Made by a program: the position numbers and the translations under genes. Source: Chryseobacterium sp. FH2 (GTDB lineage Bacteria; Bacteroidota; Bacteroidia; Flavobacteriales; Weeksellaceae). From it: DNA of 64,000 nucleotides. The stretch's first letter is position 1. Every line of letters begins with the position of its first letter. The notes beneath the pieces were generated by a model that was given only the letters and a program-made list of their open reading frames with translations, did not search any database and was not told the DNA's origin. Of this stretch, positions 33,246 through 41,751 are shown one piece after another. Location of the stretch: positions 1-64,000 of the forward strand of contig NZ_LFNE01000003.1 in assembly GCF_001045455.1 (NCBI RefSeq). Reading direction: 5' to 3'.

Positions 33246-33285
33246 CAACACTGTCATATCTTTATATTATTAAAATATAAAAACA

Positions 33286-33606
33286 ATGAGTCAGAATAAT
33301 TTCGATGAAATTATAAAACGTTCTCTTGAAATCAGGGAGAAATATCATCAATTGGAAACTCAACAAAATGGAGGTGAGTGGACTCCGGAGCAGGATGCTC
33401 TGGCTTATCTTACAGATGCGGGATTGGTGGGCAGAAATGTAATGTCATATCAGAAAACATGGTCAAAAAATAATTCAGCAGAAGAATTGGAACATAAGTT
33501 AGCCGAGAATATTTGGTGGTTGATTATCTTAGCAGACCGAACCGGGATTGATGTTAGAATGGCTTTGGAAAAATTTTTAACTAAAACAGAGAAAATACTT
33601 AAATGA
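33286..33606 (+). CDS. MazG-like nucleotide pyrophosphohydrolase-family protein
   Basis: This 106-residue all-helical protein reads like the small MazG-like family: IIKRSLEIREKYHQLE at the start, GGEWTPEQDALAYLTDAGLVG in the middle, then EELEHKLAENIWWLIILADR and a final helix GIDVRMALEKFLTKTEKIL. Acidic positions in helices 2 and 3 (ExxD/E pattern) would hold Mg if it is an enzyme. MazG relatives remove non-canonical or alarmone nucleotides. It overlaps tag by 4 bp (ATGA), tying it to DNA repair. Confidence 0.78.
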   Translation: MSQNNFDEIIKRSLEIREKYHQLETQQNGGEWTPEQDALAYLTDAGLVGRNVMSYQKTWSKNNSAEELEHKLAENIWWLIILADRTGIDVRMALEKFLTKTEKILK

Positions 33607-34154
33607 GTTATTGTTTAGCCATTAATGGAATGCAGCCTGAAAGCAGAAGAGAACTTCATAAAAACTATCATGATAATCATTATGGTTTCCCTATTCATGA
33701 TGATAATGAACTGTTCGGAAGACTGATTATGGAAATTAATCAGGCAGGGCTGAGTTGGGAAACGATTTTGAAAAAGGAAGAGAGCTTTAGAAATGCATAC
33801 AGCAATTTTAATATTCAAAAAGTTGCAGCCTACACAGAAGAGGACAGAGAAAGGCTGTTGAACGATCCGGGTATTATTAGAAATAAATTAAAGGTCAATG
33901 CAGCGATTGAAAACGCAAAAACAATTATTGAATTGCAAAAAGAATTTGGCTCGTTTGAAAAATGGCTGGAGCATTATCATCCGAAAACATTACAGGAATG
34001 GATGAAGATTTTTAAGAAAACATTCAAATTTACCGGTGGTGAAATTGTAAATGAATTTTTAATGAGCATCGGATTCTTGAAAGGCTGCCATGATGAAAGC
34101 TGTCCTGTTTATGATGAGGTTTTGAAACAAAATCCGAAGTGGAATGATAAATAG
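33603..34154 (+). CDS. tag: DNA-3-methyladenine glycosylase I
   Basis: Tag removes 3-methyladenine from alkylated DNA. The 183-residue product has the full zinc site: Cys4 in MSYC, His in NYHDNHYG (near residue 22), and the C-terminal GCHDESCPVY with His and Cys. The substrate pocket sequence LIMEINQAGLSWETILKKEE with its catalytic-site Glu is intact, as is NDPGIIRNKLKVNAAIENA. It is translationally coupled to the MazG-like gene (ATGA overlap), and both probably respond to the palindromic operator upstream. Confidence 0.94.
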   Translation: MSYCLAINGMQPESRRELHKNYHDNHYGFPIHDDNELFGRLIMEINQAGLSWETILKKEESFRNAYSNFNIQKVAAYTEEDRERLLNDPGIIRNKLKVNAAIENAKTIIELQKEFGSFEKWLEHYHPKTLQEWMKIFKKTFKFTGGEIVNEFLMSIGFLKGCHDESCPVYDEVLKQNPKWNDK

Positions 34155-34168
34155 TTTAGATTAAGCAG

Positions 34169-34196
34169 AAAATCCTTTCGTCTGAAAGGATTTTTT
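34169..34196 (+). terminator. tag terminator
   Basis: An 11-bp perfect stem AAAATCCTTTC/GAAAGGATTTT with a 4-nt loop and a T run. Confidence 0.85.
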
Positions 34197-34213
34197 ATAG
34201 ATTAAATTTTGAA

Positions 34214-34725
34214 TTATTTTAAACTTCTTACCGTTGCATCATGTTTTTCGCCTTTTGGAACGATAAAAATAGCATCATCACTGATAGTATTCCCTATATC
34301 AAAATAATAACTTCCTGTCACAGGAATAATGCTGTTGGTGAATTTTCCAGATTTGTCGTACGCAGAGTAAGTTACATTGATAATTTGAGCTTTCATTTTC
34401 AACTGGATCTTTTTTGAGAGCAATTTCGCACCCGTTGCATTAATGCAGTTAAGTTCTACGATTCCGATATTGGTGACAATCTGCGAAAAAGACATCAATC
34501 TGATATTATAAGATTTATCAGATGTATTTTTCACGGAAGCCTAAACTTTGTAGCTGGTCATACGGTTTTCCGCCAGCTTCAATACTTTCTTTGTTTAAAA
34601 TGCTAAAAAGGTTACGTTCATTCCGTTGAGGTCTATTGACTATCCGTCAGTGATTTTTTGAGCATTGATAAAAGTTCCGAAACCAATTACAAAAAATAAT
34701 AGCAGAAAAGATAGGGATTTTTCAT
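34214..34725 (-). pseudogene. decayed secreted protein gene
   Basis: A single minus-strand frame can be followed from a signal peptide (KSLSFLLLFFVIGFGTFINAQ) through KITDG to an open C-terminal part of ~106 codons (34534-34214, VKNTSDKSYNIRLMSF... to ATVRSLK). It contains three in-frame stops (TAG after KITDG, TAA after NVTFLAF, TAG after MTSYKV). The ATG at 34725 is out of frame by one base in an A run (five A where six would give MKKSL). The C-terminal half looks like a beta-rich periplasmic domain of unknown function. It is clearly inactive as a whole. Confidence 0.75.
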
Positions 34726-34756
34726 ATAGTATTTGTTTGGGGTGTGATTAAAATTA

Positions 34757-35227
34757 CTAAAAATATTTTTTGTTAAATTTTTCTAAATCTATAGCTTCCT
34801 CTTTAAAATATTCTTTAAACTTGTCAGAAAGCTTTTCATCTTTAAATTTGACAATTGTGTAGCTGCTATCGAAAGCCACAATCTCGACAAAAGCTTTTGG
34901 AATTAAAAATTTATCTTTCCAAACTTTTTCATCTTCAACAGACAAAGTTGAAATTGATTTTAAATTCAAATCAGTATTTTTTGGAATTGCAGAAATAATC
35001 CCCCAAATTATTTGAATATCAGACTTATAAAGTATTTCAAATTGTTTATTATTTAAAGTAAAAATATCGTGATCATAATTAATAGGAATTTTGTTATCAT
35101 TTGAAAGGAAATCCAAATCAGTTAATATCCAATTATAGTCAGTCAGATCTTTCCAAATAGATTGTATAATTTCCTTTAAGTTAGTATGGAATTTTATTGT
35201 TTTTGTACTTCTAATTACCCAATTCAT
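34757..35227 (-). CDS. hypothetical protein, 156 residues
   Basis: No family is recognised. The product has no signal or membrane segment. It is rich in Lys, Asp and Ile, with alternating short strands and two helices (WVIRSTKTIKFHTNLKEIIQ at the start, DKFKEYFKEEAIDLEKFNKK at the end). Size, acidity and composition recall small cytosolic immunity-like proteins of Bacteroidota, but no motif supports that. It lies 23 bp downstream of the patatin gene on the same strand and may be cotranscribed. Codon use is more AT-rich than that of the core genes nearby. Confidence 0.6.
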   Translation of the reverse strand: MNWVIRSTKTIKFHTNLKEIIQSIWKDLTDYNWILTDLDFLSNDNKIPINYDHDIFTLNNKQFEILYKSDIQIIWGIISAIPKNTDLNLKSISTLSVEDEKVWKDKFLIPKAFVEIVAFDSSYTIVKFKDEKLSDKFKEYFKEEAIDLEKFNKKYF

Positions 35228-35250
35228 TTTTTAAAATTACTCAAAATTTC

Positions 35251-36837
35251 TTATCCCACCGTCGGTGTATCCTCTTCCTTCAAAATCTTTTTCTCTTTCA
35301 TGGAAAGCATCATTCTTTCACATTTGTATTTTTCCCAGTCGAAGTTGTTAAGAAAATCAAGAGCTGCCTGAAAACCTCTGTTGAAAAGTTCTTCTTTTTC
35401 TTCTCTTTTCATGAAAAAATTCAGCCAGCTGCTTGTTCCACAATTAACAGTCTGAATGCTGAACTGGTGATAAAAAGTATGTTTGGTAAGAAAAGATTTA
35501 TCGTTAAAACCTTTTAGGGTACTAATGATATTTCCGGCGTAAGAAAAAGGGGTTTTCATAATCTGCTCGCTGGTTTTCCCCTTTTCGGAAGCAATGTCGG
35601 AATCGCTGGTCAGTTGTACGCCAAACAAAGGCATTCTTGGGTAAAAAACATCACTGGAATGAAACAAATCAATAGGGAAATTTGAAATGCTTCCCCCATC
35701 TATGAAAATCCCGGCAGGATAGATTTCTTCAGGTTTGATATTCATCCAGAATTTCCATGCGTATTTTACGGAATCATCCGTTGCAATAACGGGTTTTTGA
35801 AAAGGCTCAAAGAAAAAAGGAACAGACATAGAAGCCCGCACAAACTCTGCCGGACTTATTTTCTTTAATTCTTCTTCCGACCAGTATAAATTGGCCATTG
35901 TCGGAAGCTCGACTTTTATTTTAGCATTAATATCGGTGGTGATGACAATGTATTCTGATTTTAGCTGATAGAAAGGGTTGTTTTTATAATAATCATTGTT
36001 TACGGCACTTTCATAGAATATTTTATAGCGGGTCTGGTCGATGTGTTCTGCGTTATTCACCTTAATTTCCTCAATATTGTTTAAAGCAATAGTATAATAT
36101 TCCATTCCGTTTCCGTAGCGGTAATTGAGATTGAGCTGATGCTCTTTCTGAATGAATTTTTCATTCAGCTCGGCAACGGTTTTTATTCCAAAACTTTTCA
36201 GAACATCTGTCATTTGAGTTAGGAAAACGTTTCCGGGATTCAATCCGCTATTTTGTTTTCTAAAATCATTGTAAAATTTGTTAAAACAAATCAAAGCGAT
36301 AATAATAGGAATTAACGGAACCAGAAAAAGAAGTTTTGCCCGTAAGGTGGTATCAGAAGGGGTTGCAAAAGGAACAATGAGAAGCATTACCATTAAAACA
36401 ACAGCCAGGATAATGTTTATTTTAATGAAATTTTTATTGTTCAGGATTGCATGAATGGTTGTTCTTACATAAGGCTTTCCATCCATAAAATCGGCAAAAT
36501 TCCAGTCGAAAAGTATGTCTTTGATGATTTCACTTTTTGTTTCTTCTTTGGTTTTACAGGCCGCGATAAGCATTGTGTTAATAGCTCCGGCACTCGTTCC
36601 TGCAACTTTTAAAAACCGTACCCCGAAAATTTCCAAACCATAAAGATAACCCACAAGCGCACTTCCCCAAACTCCGCCGCCCTCCTGCACAAATTCTACA
36701 TACTGATTCCCGTTGACATCTAAAAGATCAGAAAACTCTTTTGTCGATATGTTTTCATGTAAAGCTTTGAGCTTTTCTTTAGACTCTCCGGAAAGTACAT
36801 TTTCTTCGAGAATTTTGTGTAGGATTTCGGTTTTCAT
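35251..36837 (-). CDS. patatin-like phospholipase with two central membrane helices
   Basis: This encodes 528 residues. The oxyanion loop GGGVWG is at 53-58 and the nucleophile elbow GTSAG at 80-84 (Ser82). The catalytic Asp lies in FIDGGSISNFP in the C-terminal third, so the Ser-Asp dyad is intact (DGG in place of the commoner DGA). Between them, two hydrophobic helices (IILAVVLMVMLLIVPFA and LLFLVPLIPIIIALICF) are inserted at ~140-190, which would anchor the enzyme to the inner membrane. Family members release fatty acids from phospholipids. The substrate and role here are unknown. Confidence 0.9.
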   Translation of the reverse strand: MKTEILHKILEENVLSGESKEKLKALHENISTKEFSDLLDVNGNQYVEFVQEGGGVWGSALVGYLYGLEIFGVRFLKVAGTSAGAINTMLIAACKTKEETKSEIIKDILFDWNFADFMDGKPYVRTTIHAILNNKNFIKINIILAVVLMVMLLIVPFATPSDTTLRAKLLFLVPLIPIIIALICFNKFYNDFRKQNSGLNPGNVFLTQMTDVLKSFGIKTVAELNEKFIQKEHQLNLNYRYGNGMEYYTIALNNIEEIKVNNAEHIDQTRYKIFYESAVNNDYYKNNPFYQLKSEYIVITTDINAKIKVELPTMANLYWSEEELKKISPAEFVRASMSVPFFFEPFQKPVIATDDSVKYAWKFWMNIKPEEIYPAGIFIDGGSISNFPIDLFHSSDVFYPRMPLFGVQLTSDSDIASEKGKTSEQIMKTPFSYAGNIISTLKGFNDKSFLTKHTFYHQFSIQTVNCGTSSWLNFFMKREEKEELFNRGFQAALDFLNNFDWEKYKCERMMLSMKEKKILKEEDTPTVG

Positions 36838-37015
36838 GGTTGAATTGGTGTTTGTGTATGGTTAAGTACTTCAGATAAGATGATTCACAATGGTACTGAA
36901 GTCCTGATTTAACATAATAAAATTACAGCATTTTGATCATTCGTTTTACTATTTAAAATTAATTATAAATCAACTTTGCATTTACAGGGTTTTTACTATA
37001 CTTCGGCTAGTATAA

Positions 37016-37915
37016 TTACCATTGTTTTCTTCTGGCGTAGATGAATGTGCAAAAAACAACCAAAGCCATCACTCCTAAAGTGATAAAATATCCATATTTG
37101 TGGTGAAGTTCAGGCATATTGTCAAAATTCATTCCGTAGACCCCTGCAATAAAAGTGATAGGTAAAAAATAGACCGAATAAATAGCCAAAACCTTCATCA
37201 CCTGATTTGCTTTTTGATCGGAGAGAGCCAAAAACATTCCGATTAAGTTAGTAATTTGTATGTTTAGATGGTCAAAATCAGCAACAACATCCTTATGTTT
37301 ATCCTTTAAATCAACTACTTCGGAATCCTGTAATCCAAGAAGTTTAAATTTATCAACTGCATCCGTAGAAATTGTCAAAACTCTTGAGTTTAAACCTGAT
37401 TTTCTTTTTAATTTATACAATCTTCGGATTTGATTTGTGTGATTGGTATTTTTGAGAAAAATTTCGTTTTCAATATTATCCATCGTTTCCAAAAGGCTTA
37501 CAGATTCATCATCAAAGCTTTTCATGATGAGCAGGGCTATTTGTAAAGCAATCTTTTGCGGGCTTATTTCTTTTTGGGACCCTGAAAGTATTTTCTTTGT
37601 TTCGGTAATACTCCGGGTTTTCATCCTGTGAATTGTAATAATAGTATTTCCTACAATGAAAATCCCAATTTTGGTGCTTATATCGCTGATGGTGTTGAGG
37701 TTTTTCCGTTCAAGCTCTGTACTTTCACGAAGTAAAAAGAATTTCACATCTCGATCTTCTTCATATTTGGGTAAGTGGTTGGGGTCTAAAGTATCTTCCA
37801 AAAGGAGATTATTGATTTCGTATCTTTCATGGAGAAATTTCACGTCTTCTGCTGTAGGTGCTTCTACATCTACCCATTCGCATTGGGAATTTCTGTAAAT
37901 TGTATCGATTGGCAT
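37016..37915 (-). CDS. corA: magnesium/cobalt transporter CorA family
   Basis: This 299-residue protein has the CorA layout: a cytosolic alpha/beta N-terminal domain (WVDVEAPTAEDVKFLHERYE), long helices (LRQALLIMKSFDDES-like stretch and NIENEIFLKNTNHTNQIRRL), then two C-terminal membrane helices. The signature YGMNFDNMPEL lies between them and the tail is positive (YARRKQW). It imports Mg2+ (and Co2+/Ni2+) through a pentameric channel. It is divergent from fabH over ~70 bp. Confidence 0.93.
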   Translation of the reverse strand: MPIDTIYRNSQCEWVDVEAPTAEDVKFLHERYEINNLLLEDTLDPNHLPKYEEDRDVKFFLLRESTELERKNLNTISDISTKIGIFIVGNTIITIHRMKTRSITETKKILSGSQKEISPQKIALQIALLIMKSFDDESVSLLETMDNIENEIFLKNTNHTNQIRRLYKLKRKSGLNSRVLTISTDAVDKFKLLGLQDSEVVDLKDKHKDVVADFDHLNIQITNLIGMFLALSDQKANQVMKVLAIYSVYFLPITFIAGVYGMNFDNMPELHHKYGYFITLGVMALVVFCTFIYARRKQW

Positions 37916-37936
37916 AATAGTAAAAATAGTAATATT

Positions 37937-37970
37937 TTGAAATACTATGTGTTAAATAAGTTTATCTTTG
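37937..37970 (+). promoter_or_regulatory. fabH promoter
   Basis: TTTG-like TTG at 37937-37939, then 23 nt, then TATCTTTG (37963-37970), a perfect -7 box. The leader is 18 nt to the ATG at 37989. Confidence 0.6.
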
Positions 37971-37988
37971 CCAAAATTAAAAAACTAT

Positions 37989-39011
37989 ATGATTAAAAGT
38001 ACAATAAAAGGGATCGGATTTTATGTTCCAGATAACATTGTTACGAATGATGATCTAGCGAAATTAATGACCACTAATGATGAATGGATCACGGAAAGAA
38101 CAGGCATCAGAGAAAGAAGACACAGGAAAAATAGAAATGATTCCCAGGAAACGACAGCCTATTTAGGTTTTAAAGCTTCTGAAAAAGCATTGCAAAAAGC
38201 GGGTATGACTGCTCAAGATATTGATTATATTGTCTTTGCAACACTTTCTCCGGATTATTATTTTCCGGGATGCGGAGTCTTGCTACAGGATATGCTGGGT
38301 TGTGATACTATTGGAGCTTTGGACGTGAGAAATCAATGTTCGGGCTTTATCTATGCTATGAGTGTTGCCAATGCTTTTATTAAATCAGGTATTTATAAAA
38401 ATATCTTGGTTGTAGGCGCTGAAGTTCACTCTTTCGGATTAGATTTTTCTGATGAAGGAAGAGGGGTTTCTGTTATTTTTGGTGATGGGGCAGGGGCTAT
38501 TGTACTTTCTGCTACAGAAGACGAAAATGCAGGAGATATATTGGCCGTAAATATGCATTCGGAGGGAAAATATGCAGATGAATTGTGTACCCAGTTCCCA
38601 GGGTCTAAATTCGGATGGAGTGACAGAATGAGAAAAGAACCTGAAAACGTTACGGATAAAGAAGTTTATCCTATCATGAACGGAAATTTTGTATTCAAAC
38701 ATGCGGTGACAAGATTTCCTGAAACGATGCATGAAGCTTTAGATAAAGCAGGAAAAACGATTGAAGATGTTGATATGTTTATTCCGCATCAGGCGAATTT
38801 GAGAATTGCTCAGTTTGTACAGCAAAAGTTTGGATTACCAGATGAGAAAGTTCATAATAATATTCAGAAATATGGTAATACAACAGCTGCTTCTATTCCA
38901 ATCGCATTAAATGAAGCAATTGAATTGGGCAAAATTAAAAGGGGAGATTTAGTTCTTCTTTCAGCTTTCGGAAGTGGATTTACTTGGGGTAGCGTTTTGT
39001 TTGAATATTAA
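37989..39011 (+). CDS. fabH: beta-ketoacyl-ACP synthase III
   Basis: FabH condenses acetyl- or branched acyl-CoA with malonyl-ACP to start fatty acid synthesis. The product has 340 residues from the ATG at 37989 (MIKSTIKGIGFYVP). A TTG at 37968 extends the frame but lies inside the -7 box, so I reject it. The catalytic triad is visible: Cys117 in VRNQCSGF, His in FIPHQANLRI and Asn in IQKYGNTTAAS. It is slightly longer than E. coli FabH (317) through an insertion after FGDGAGAIVLSATEDEN. It stands alone and not in a fab cluster, so it may be one of several FabH copies. Confidence 0.93.
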   Translation: MIKSTIKGIGFYVPDNIVTNDDLAKLMTTNDEWITERTGIRERRHRKNRNDSQETTAYLGFKASEKALQKAGMTAQDIDYIVFATLSPDYYFPGCGVLLQDMLGCDTIGALDVRNQCSGFIYAMSVANAFIKSGIYKNILVVGAEVHSFGLDFSDEGRGVSVIFGDGAGAIVLSATEDENAGDILAVNMHSEGKYADELCTQFPGSKFGWSDRMRKEPENVTDKEVYPIMNGNFVFKHAVTRFPETMHEALDKAGKTIEDVDMFIPHQANLRIAQFVQQKFGLPDEKVHNNIQKYGNTTAASIPIALNEAIELGKIKRGDLVLLSAFGSGFTWGSVLFEY

Positions 39012-39177
39012 GACTAAATTATTATATGAGGTAAAGCGGACATTTTTGTTCGCTTTTTTATTAGACATACTAAAAATAAACATTTTAGATAGCTGTGAGA
39101 TATCTATATCTTTTATATCTCAACAGAATTTTATTTTCTTTGCCCAACAATGTTTCTGATGATATAAATAATATAAT

Positions 39178-40674
39178 ATGGTCCAGATTAATAGACTATT
39201 ACCTATTCTGCTTTTATGCATATTTTATTCTGTTTCAGCAAAGAAATTTGATAAACATGAAACGACCAGACAGCTTTGGTTTGTAAGTAATGAACTAATA
39301 AATTCCGGGAAGTTTGAAGAAGTGATATTACTGAATAATAAGCTTATTAACGAATGTAAAGAGAACGACTACAAAGCAGGATTAGTGATGGGGTATTACA
39401 ATATTGGGAATGCCCTTTCAATGATGGGGGAATATAAAAGAAGTTTATTTTATCTTGACATTGCCATGCAGTATAACAGAAAAATCAATAATGAAGAATT
39501 GTCTGCAATTATTTATACTGTATATGGGAATAATTATTTAATGTTGGAAGTGTATTCGGCATCAGTGAAATATTTTCATAAAACCATACAATCAGCGTAT
39601 AAAATTCCAAGAAAGGAAAGAAGAACATATTTGATTAATTATGCTTATAGTAATATAGGTGATATTTATGAGAAAACAGGAAACGAAGATTCTGCATATT
39701 ATTACAAAAAAGCAGCTTATAAAGCAGTCCAGGACTCATATAATACAATACAGTTGGCTAATTTTTTTAATGATTATAAAAATAATGAAGATTCTGCAAG
39801 GTATTATTTAAATGAAGCTACTCACAAATGGGGGAGGAAGACAGATATTTATATGGCTTATACAGCTTTTGATGAGTCTATACTGTACCAAAGCTGGGGA
39901 AAATTCTATGAAAAAAAACAGGACTATATCAGGAGCATAGATTTTTATGAAAAGTCTTTAAAAAAAGCTATAGAATCAAATGAATCGGGTATCATTCTTG
40001 AAGCCTATCAGCACCTTGCCGAAATATCTCAAAAGAAAAAAGATTTCGCAAAAGCCACAGAATACCTTACAAAAGCTACAACAATCAAAGACAGTATCAA
40101 CGCCCGGCAGAAGAAATCTCTGGATATTTCTATACAAAAATTTTTAGATAAAACTGAAGCTGAATATGGTAAAAACAAAATCCGCTTTTATTATGTATCA
40201 ATAGCCTTTTCTTTATTGTTAATCATCTTAATTTATTGTATTTACAGATATTTCCAAGAGAAAAAAGATATAGAAAGACAGTTGGAAAGAGAGAAACTCG
40301 TTCTTGCAGAAAAAGAAGAAATTATAAAAAGTCAGGAAAAACAAACAAAAAAGCTTGAAAATAAAATTAAAGACGGTTTTGATGAGGTGGTTTTTCTGGC
40401 TAAAAAAAATAAGCCTGAGTTTATTGCCCGTTTTATAGAAATATATCCGGAGTTTTATCAGGCTTTACTAAAAGTATATCCGGATATTAATCCTGAAACA
40501 TTAAAATTCTGCGCTTTATTGAAGCTGAATTTTTCTACTAAGGATATTGCGGAATATAACTTTATTACTCCCAGAGCAATTCAGCTACGGAAAAACAGGA
40601 TCAGGAAAAAACTTAATATATCCTCGTCAGAAGATATTTATGCATGGATGAATAATTTAGAGCAAAATGTTTAA
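39178..40674 (+). CDS. membrane-anchored TPR regulator with C-terminal HTH
   Basis: This encodes 498 residues. The N-terminal signal/anchor is followed by a periplasmic helical TPR array (~30-320, repeats such as AGLVMGYYNIGNALSMMGEY and YSNIGDIYEKTGNEDSAYYY). A membrane helix lies at ~337-360 (FYYVSIAFSLLLIILIYCIY), then a coiled coil (~360-405), then a C-terminal LuxR/sigma-4-like HTH with FSTKDIAEYNFITPRAIQLR and KNRIRKKLNIS. This one-component membrane regulator layout is common in Chryseobacterium. It lies just before a secreted VGINT protein, a likely target, but that is inference. Confidence 0.85.
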   Translation: MVQINRLLPILLLCIFYSVSAKKFDKHETTRQLWFVSNELINSGKFEEVILLNNKLINECKENDYKAGLVMGYYNIGNALSMMGEYKRSLFYLDIAMQYNRKINNEELSAIIYTVYGNNYLMLEVYSASVKYFHKTIQSAYKIPRKERRTYLINYAYSNIGDIYEKTGNEDSAYYYKKAAYKAVQDSYNTIQLANFFNDYKNNEDSARYYLNEATHKWGRKTDIYMAYTAFDESILYQSWGKFYEKKQDYIRSIDFYEKSLKKAIESNESGIILEAYQHLAEISQKKKDFAKATEYLTKATTIKDSINARQKKSLDISIQKFLDKTEAEYGKNKIRFYYVSIAFSLLLIILIYCIYRYFQEKKDIERQLEREKLVLAEKEEIIKSQEKQTKKLENKIKDGFDEVVFLAKKNKPEFIARFIEIYPEFYQALLKVYPDINPETLKFCALLKLNFSTKDIAEYNFITPRAIQLRKNRIRKKLNISSSEDIYAWMNNLEQNV

Positions 40675-40850
40675 TATTAAATATTTATTATTTTAGATAT
40701 TTGTGAGATAGGTGTTTTTTTCAAAGTGTTGATAAATTTTATTTGCTTTGTTGAGAAATTTAATTCAGAGAATTTTTGAATTAAATTTTGAACAATCCAT
40801 AAAGGTTTTTTATTTATTGTTAATCAAGGATAACTAAAAATATCAAAAAA

Positions 40851-41534
40851 ATGAAAAAAATTATTTTATTATCAACCCTCTTTATTTTCTCGTTTACATT
40901 TTCACAAGTTGGGATTAATACTCCAACCCCGCAGAAAACCCTTCACGTGAATGGTGCATTACAGGTTACGAATGAGCTGAATCTGGGGGGGAATGCCTCT
41001 GCAGCAGGAAGTGCCGGAATTACAGGACAGATCATCCGTTCCAATGGACCCGGAGTTGCTCCAGGCTGGGTAAATCTGGAAGAGGTTTTTATTCCTAAAA
41101 CGACAATTGTAGGTACCAAAAACAGTATCAGCCCGGCTTCAGGCACTTTTGGAGGAGGTACTACTAATACTGTAATTTTCAACAGTATTCCTAAGATTGA
41201 TAATTCTAATCTTACTTATAATTCGACTACCGGTAGGATTACAATAGTAAAGGCCGGCTACTACCAGATTGTTGTTTATCTTACCTATGATTTGAATACA
41301 AATCCTAATGGTGAAACGTCAGGTACTGCAAGCTCTGCCTTAACCAATAATACAACGGGAGTTGCTGTAGCCAGAAATACAACCAATCATAGTGAGCGTA
41401 CACCCTATGTATTTCATAATCTCGTTGGTACGGCTTATTGTTCGGTAGGAGATCAGATTTCAGTTACAGGGAGTCATACCAGACAATATAAATTAAGCAG
41501 TTCATCAATATCAGCAGTCTATGTTTCTGAATAA
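40851..41534 (+). CDS. secreted VGINTPTP protein with C1q/TNF-like domain (copy 1)
   Basis: This 227-residue protein has a signal peptide cleaved after FTFSQ, then VGINTPTPQKTLHVNGALQV, the conserved start of Bacteroidota fibre-type surface proteins. A glycine-rich segment follows and then a ~130-residue beta sandwich (ITIVKAGYYQIVVYLTYDLN, TAYCSVGDQISVTGSHTRQY) like the C1q/TNF jelly roll. No T9SS sorting domain is visible. It follows the TPR-HTH regulator after 176 bp. It is a distant relative of the pair at 43350-44670. Confidence 0.78.
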   Translation: MKKIILLSTLFIFSFTFSQVGINTPTPQKTLHVNGALQVTNELNLGGNASAAGSAGITGQIIRSNGPGVAPGWVNLEEVFIPKTTIVGTKNSISPASGTFGGGTTNTVIFNSIPKIDNSNLTYNSTTGRITIVKAGYYQIVVYLTYDLNTNPNGETSGTASSALTNNTTGVAVARNTTNHSERTPYVFHNLVGTAYCSVGDQISVTGSHTRQYKLSSSSISAVYVSE

Positions 41535-41610
41535 TATGATTTTAACAAATCTAGGTTAATGTAATATAAATACAAGACTCCTAGCTATACGAAATAATCC
41601 CTCAATTTTT

Positions 41611-41672
41611 ATAGCCTCCTTTCCATTGTTTTCCCTGCGCAAATGATGAGAAAAGATTGGAGGCTATTTTTA
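41611..41672 (+). terminator. possible long-loop terminator
   Basis: A 9-bp stem ATAGCCTCC/GGAGGCTAT (41611-41619/41659-41667) with a 39-nt loop, followed by a T run. Confidence 0.4.
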
Positions 41673-41724
41673 ATTTGCTAAAATTAAAACGCTATAATTA
41701 ATGAAATACTTAGTGAAAAAATAA

Positions 41725-41748
41725 AAAATCCGGAGAAATCCGGATTTT
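41725..41748 (-). terminator. terminator of the thioredoxin-fold gene
   Basis: A perfect 10-bp stem AAAATCCGGA/TCCGGATTTT with a GAAA tetraloop, 4 bp past the stop. Confidence 0.85.
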
Positions 41749-41751
41749 GTT

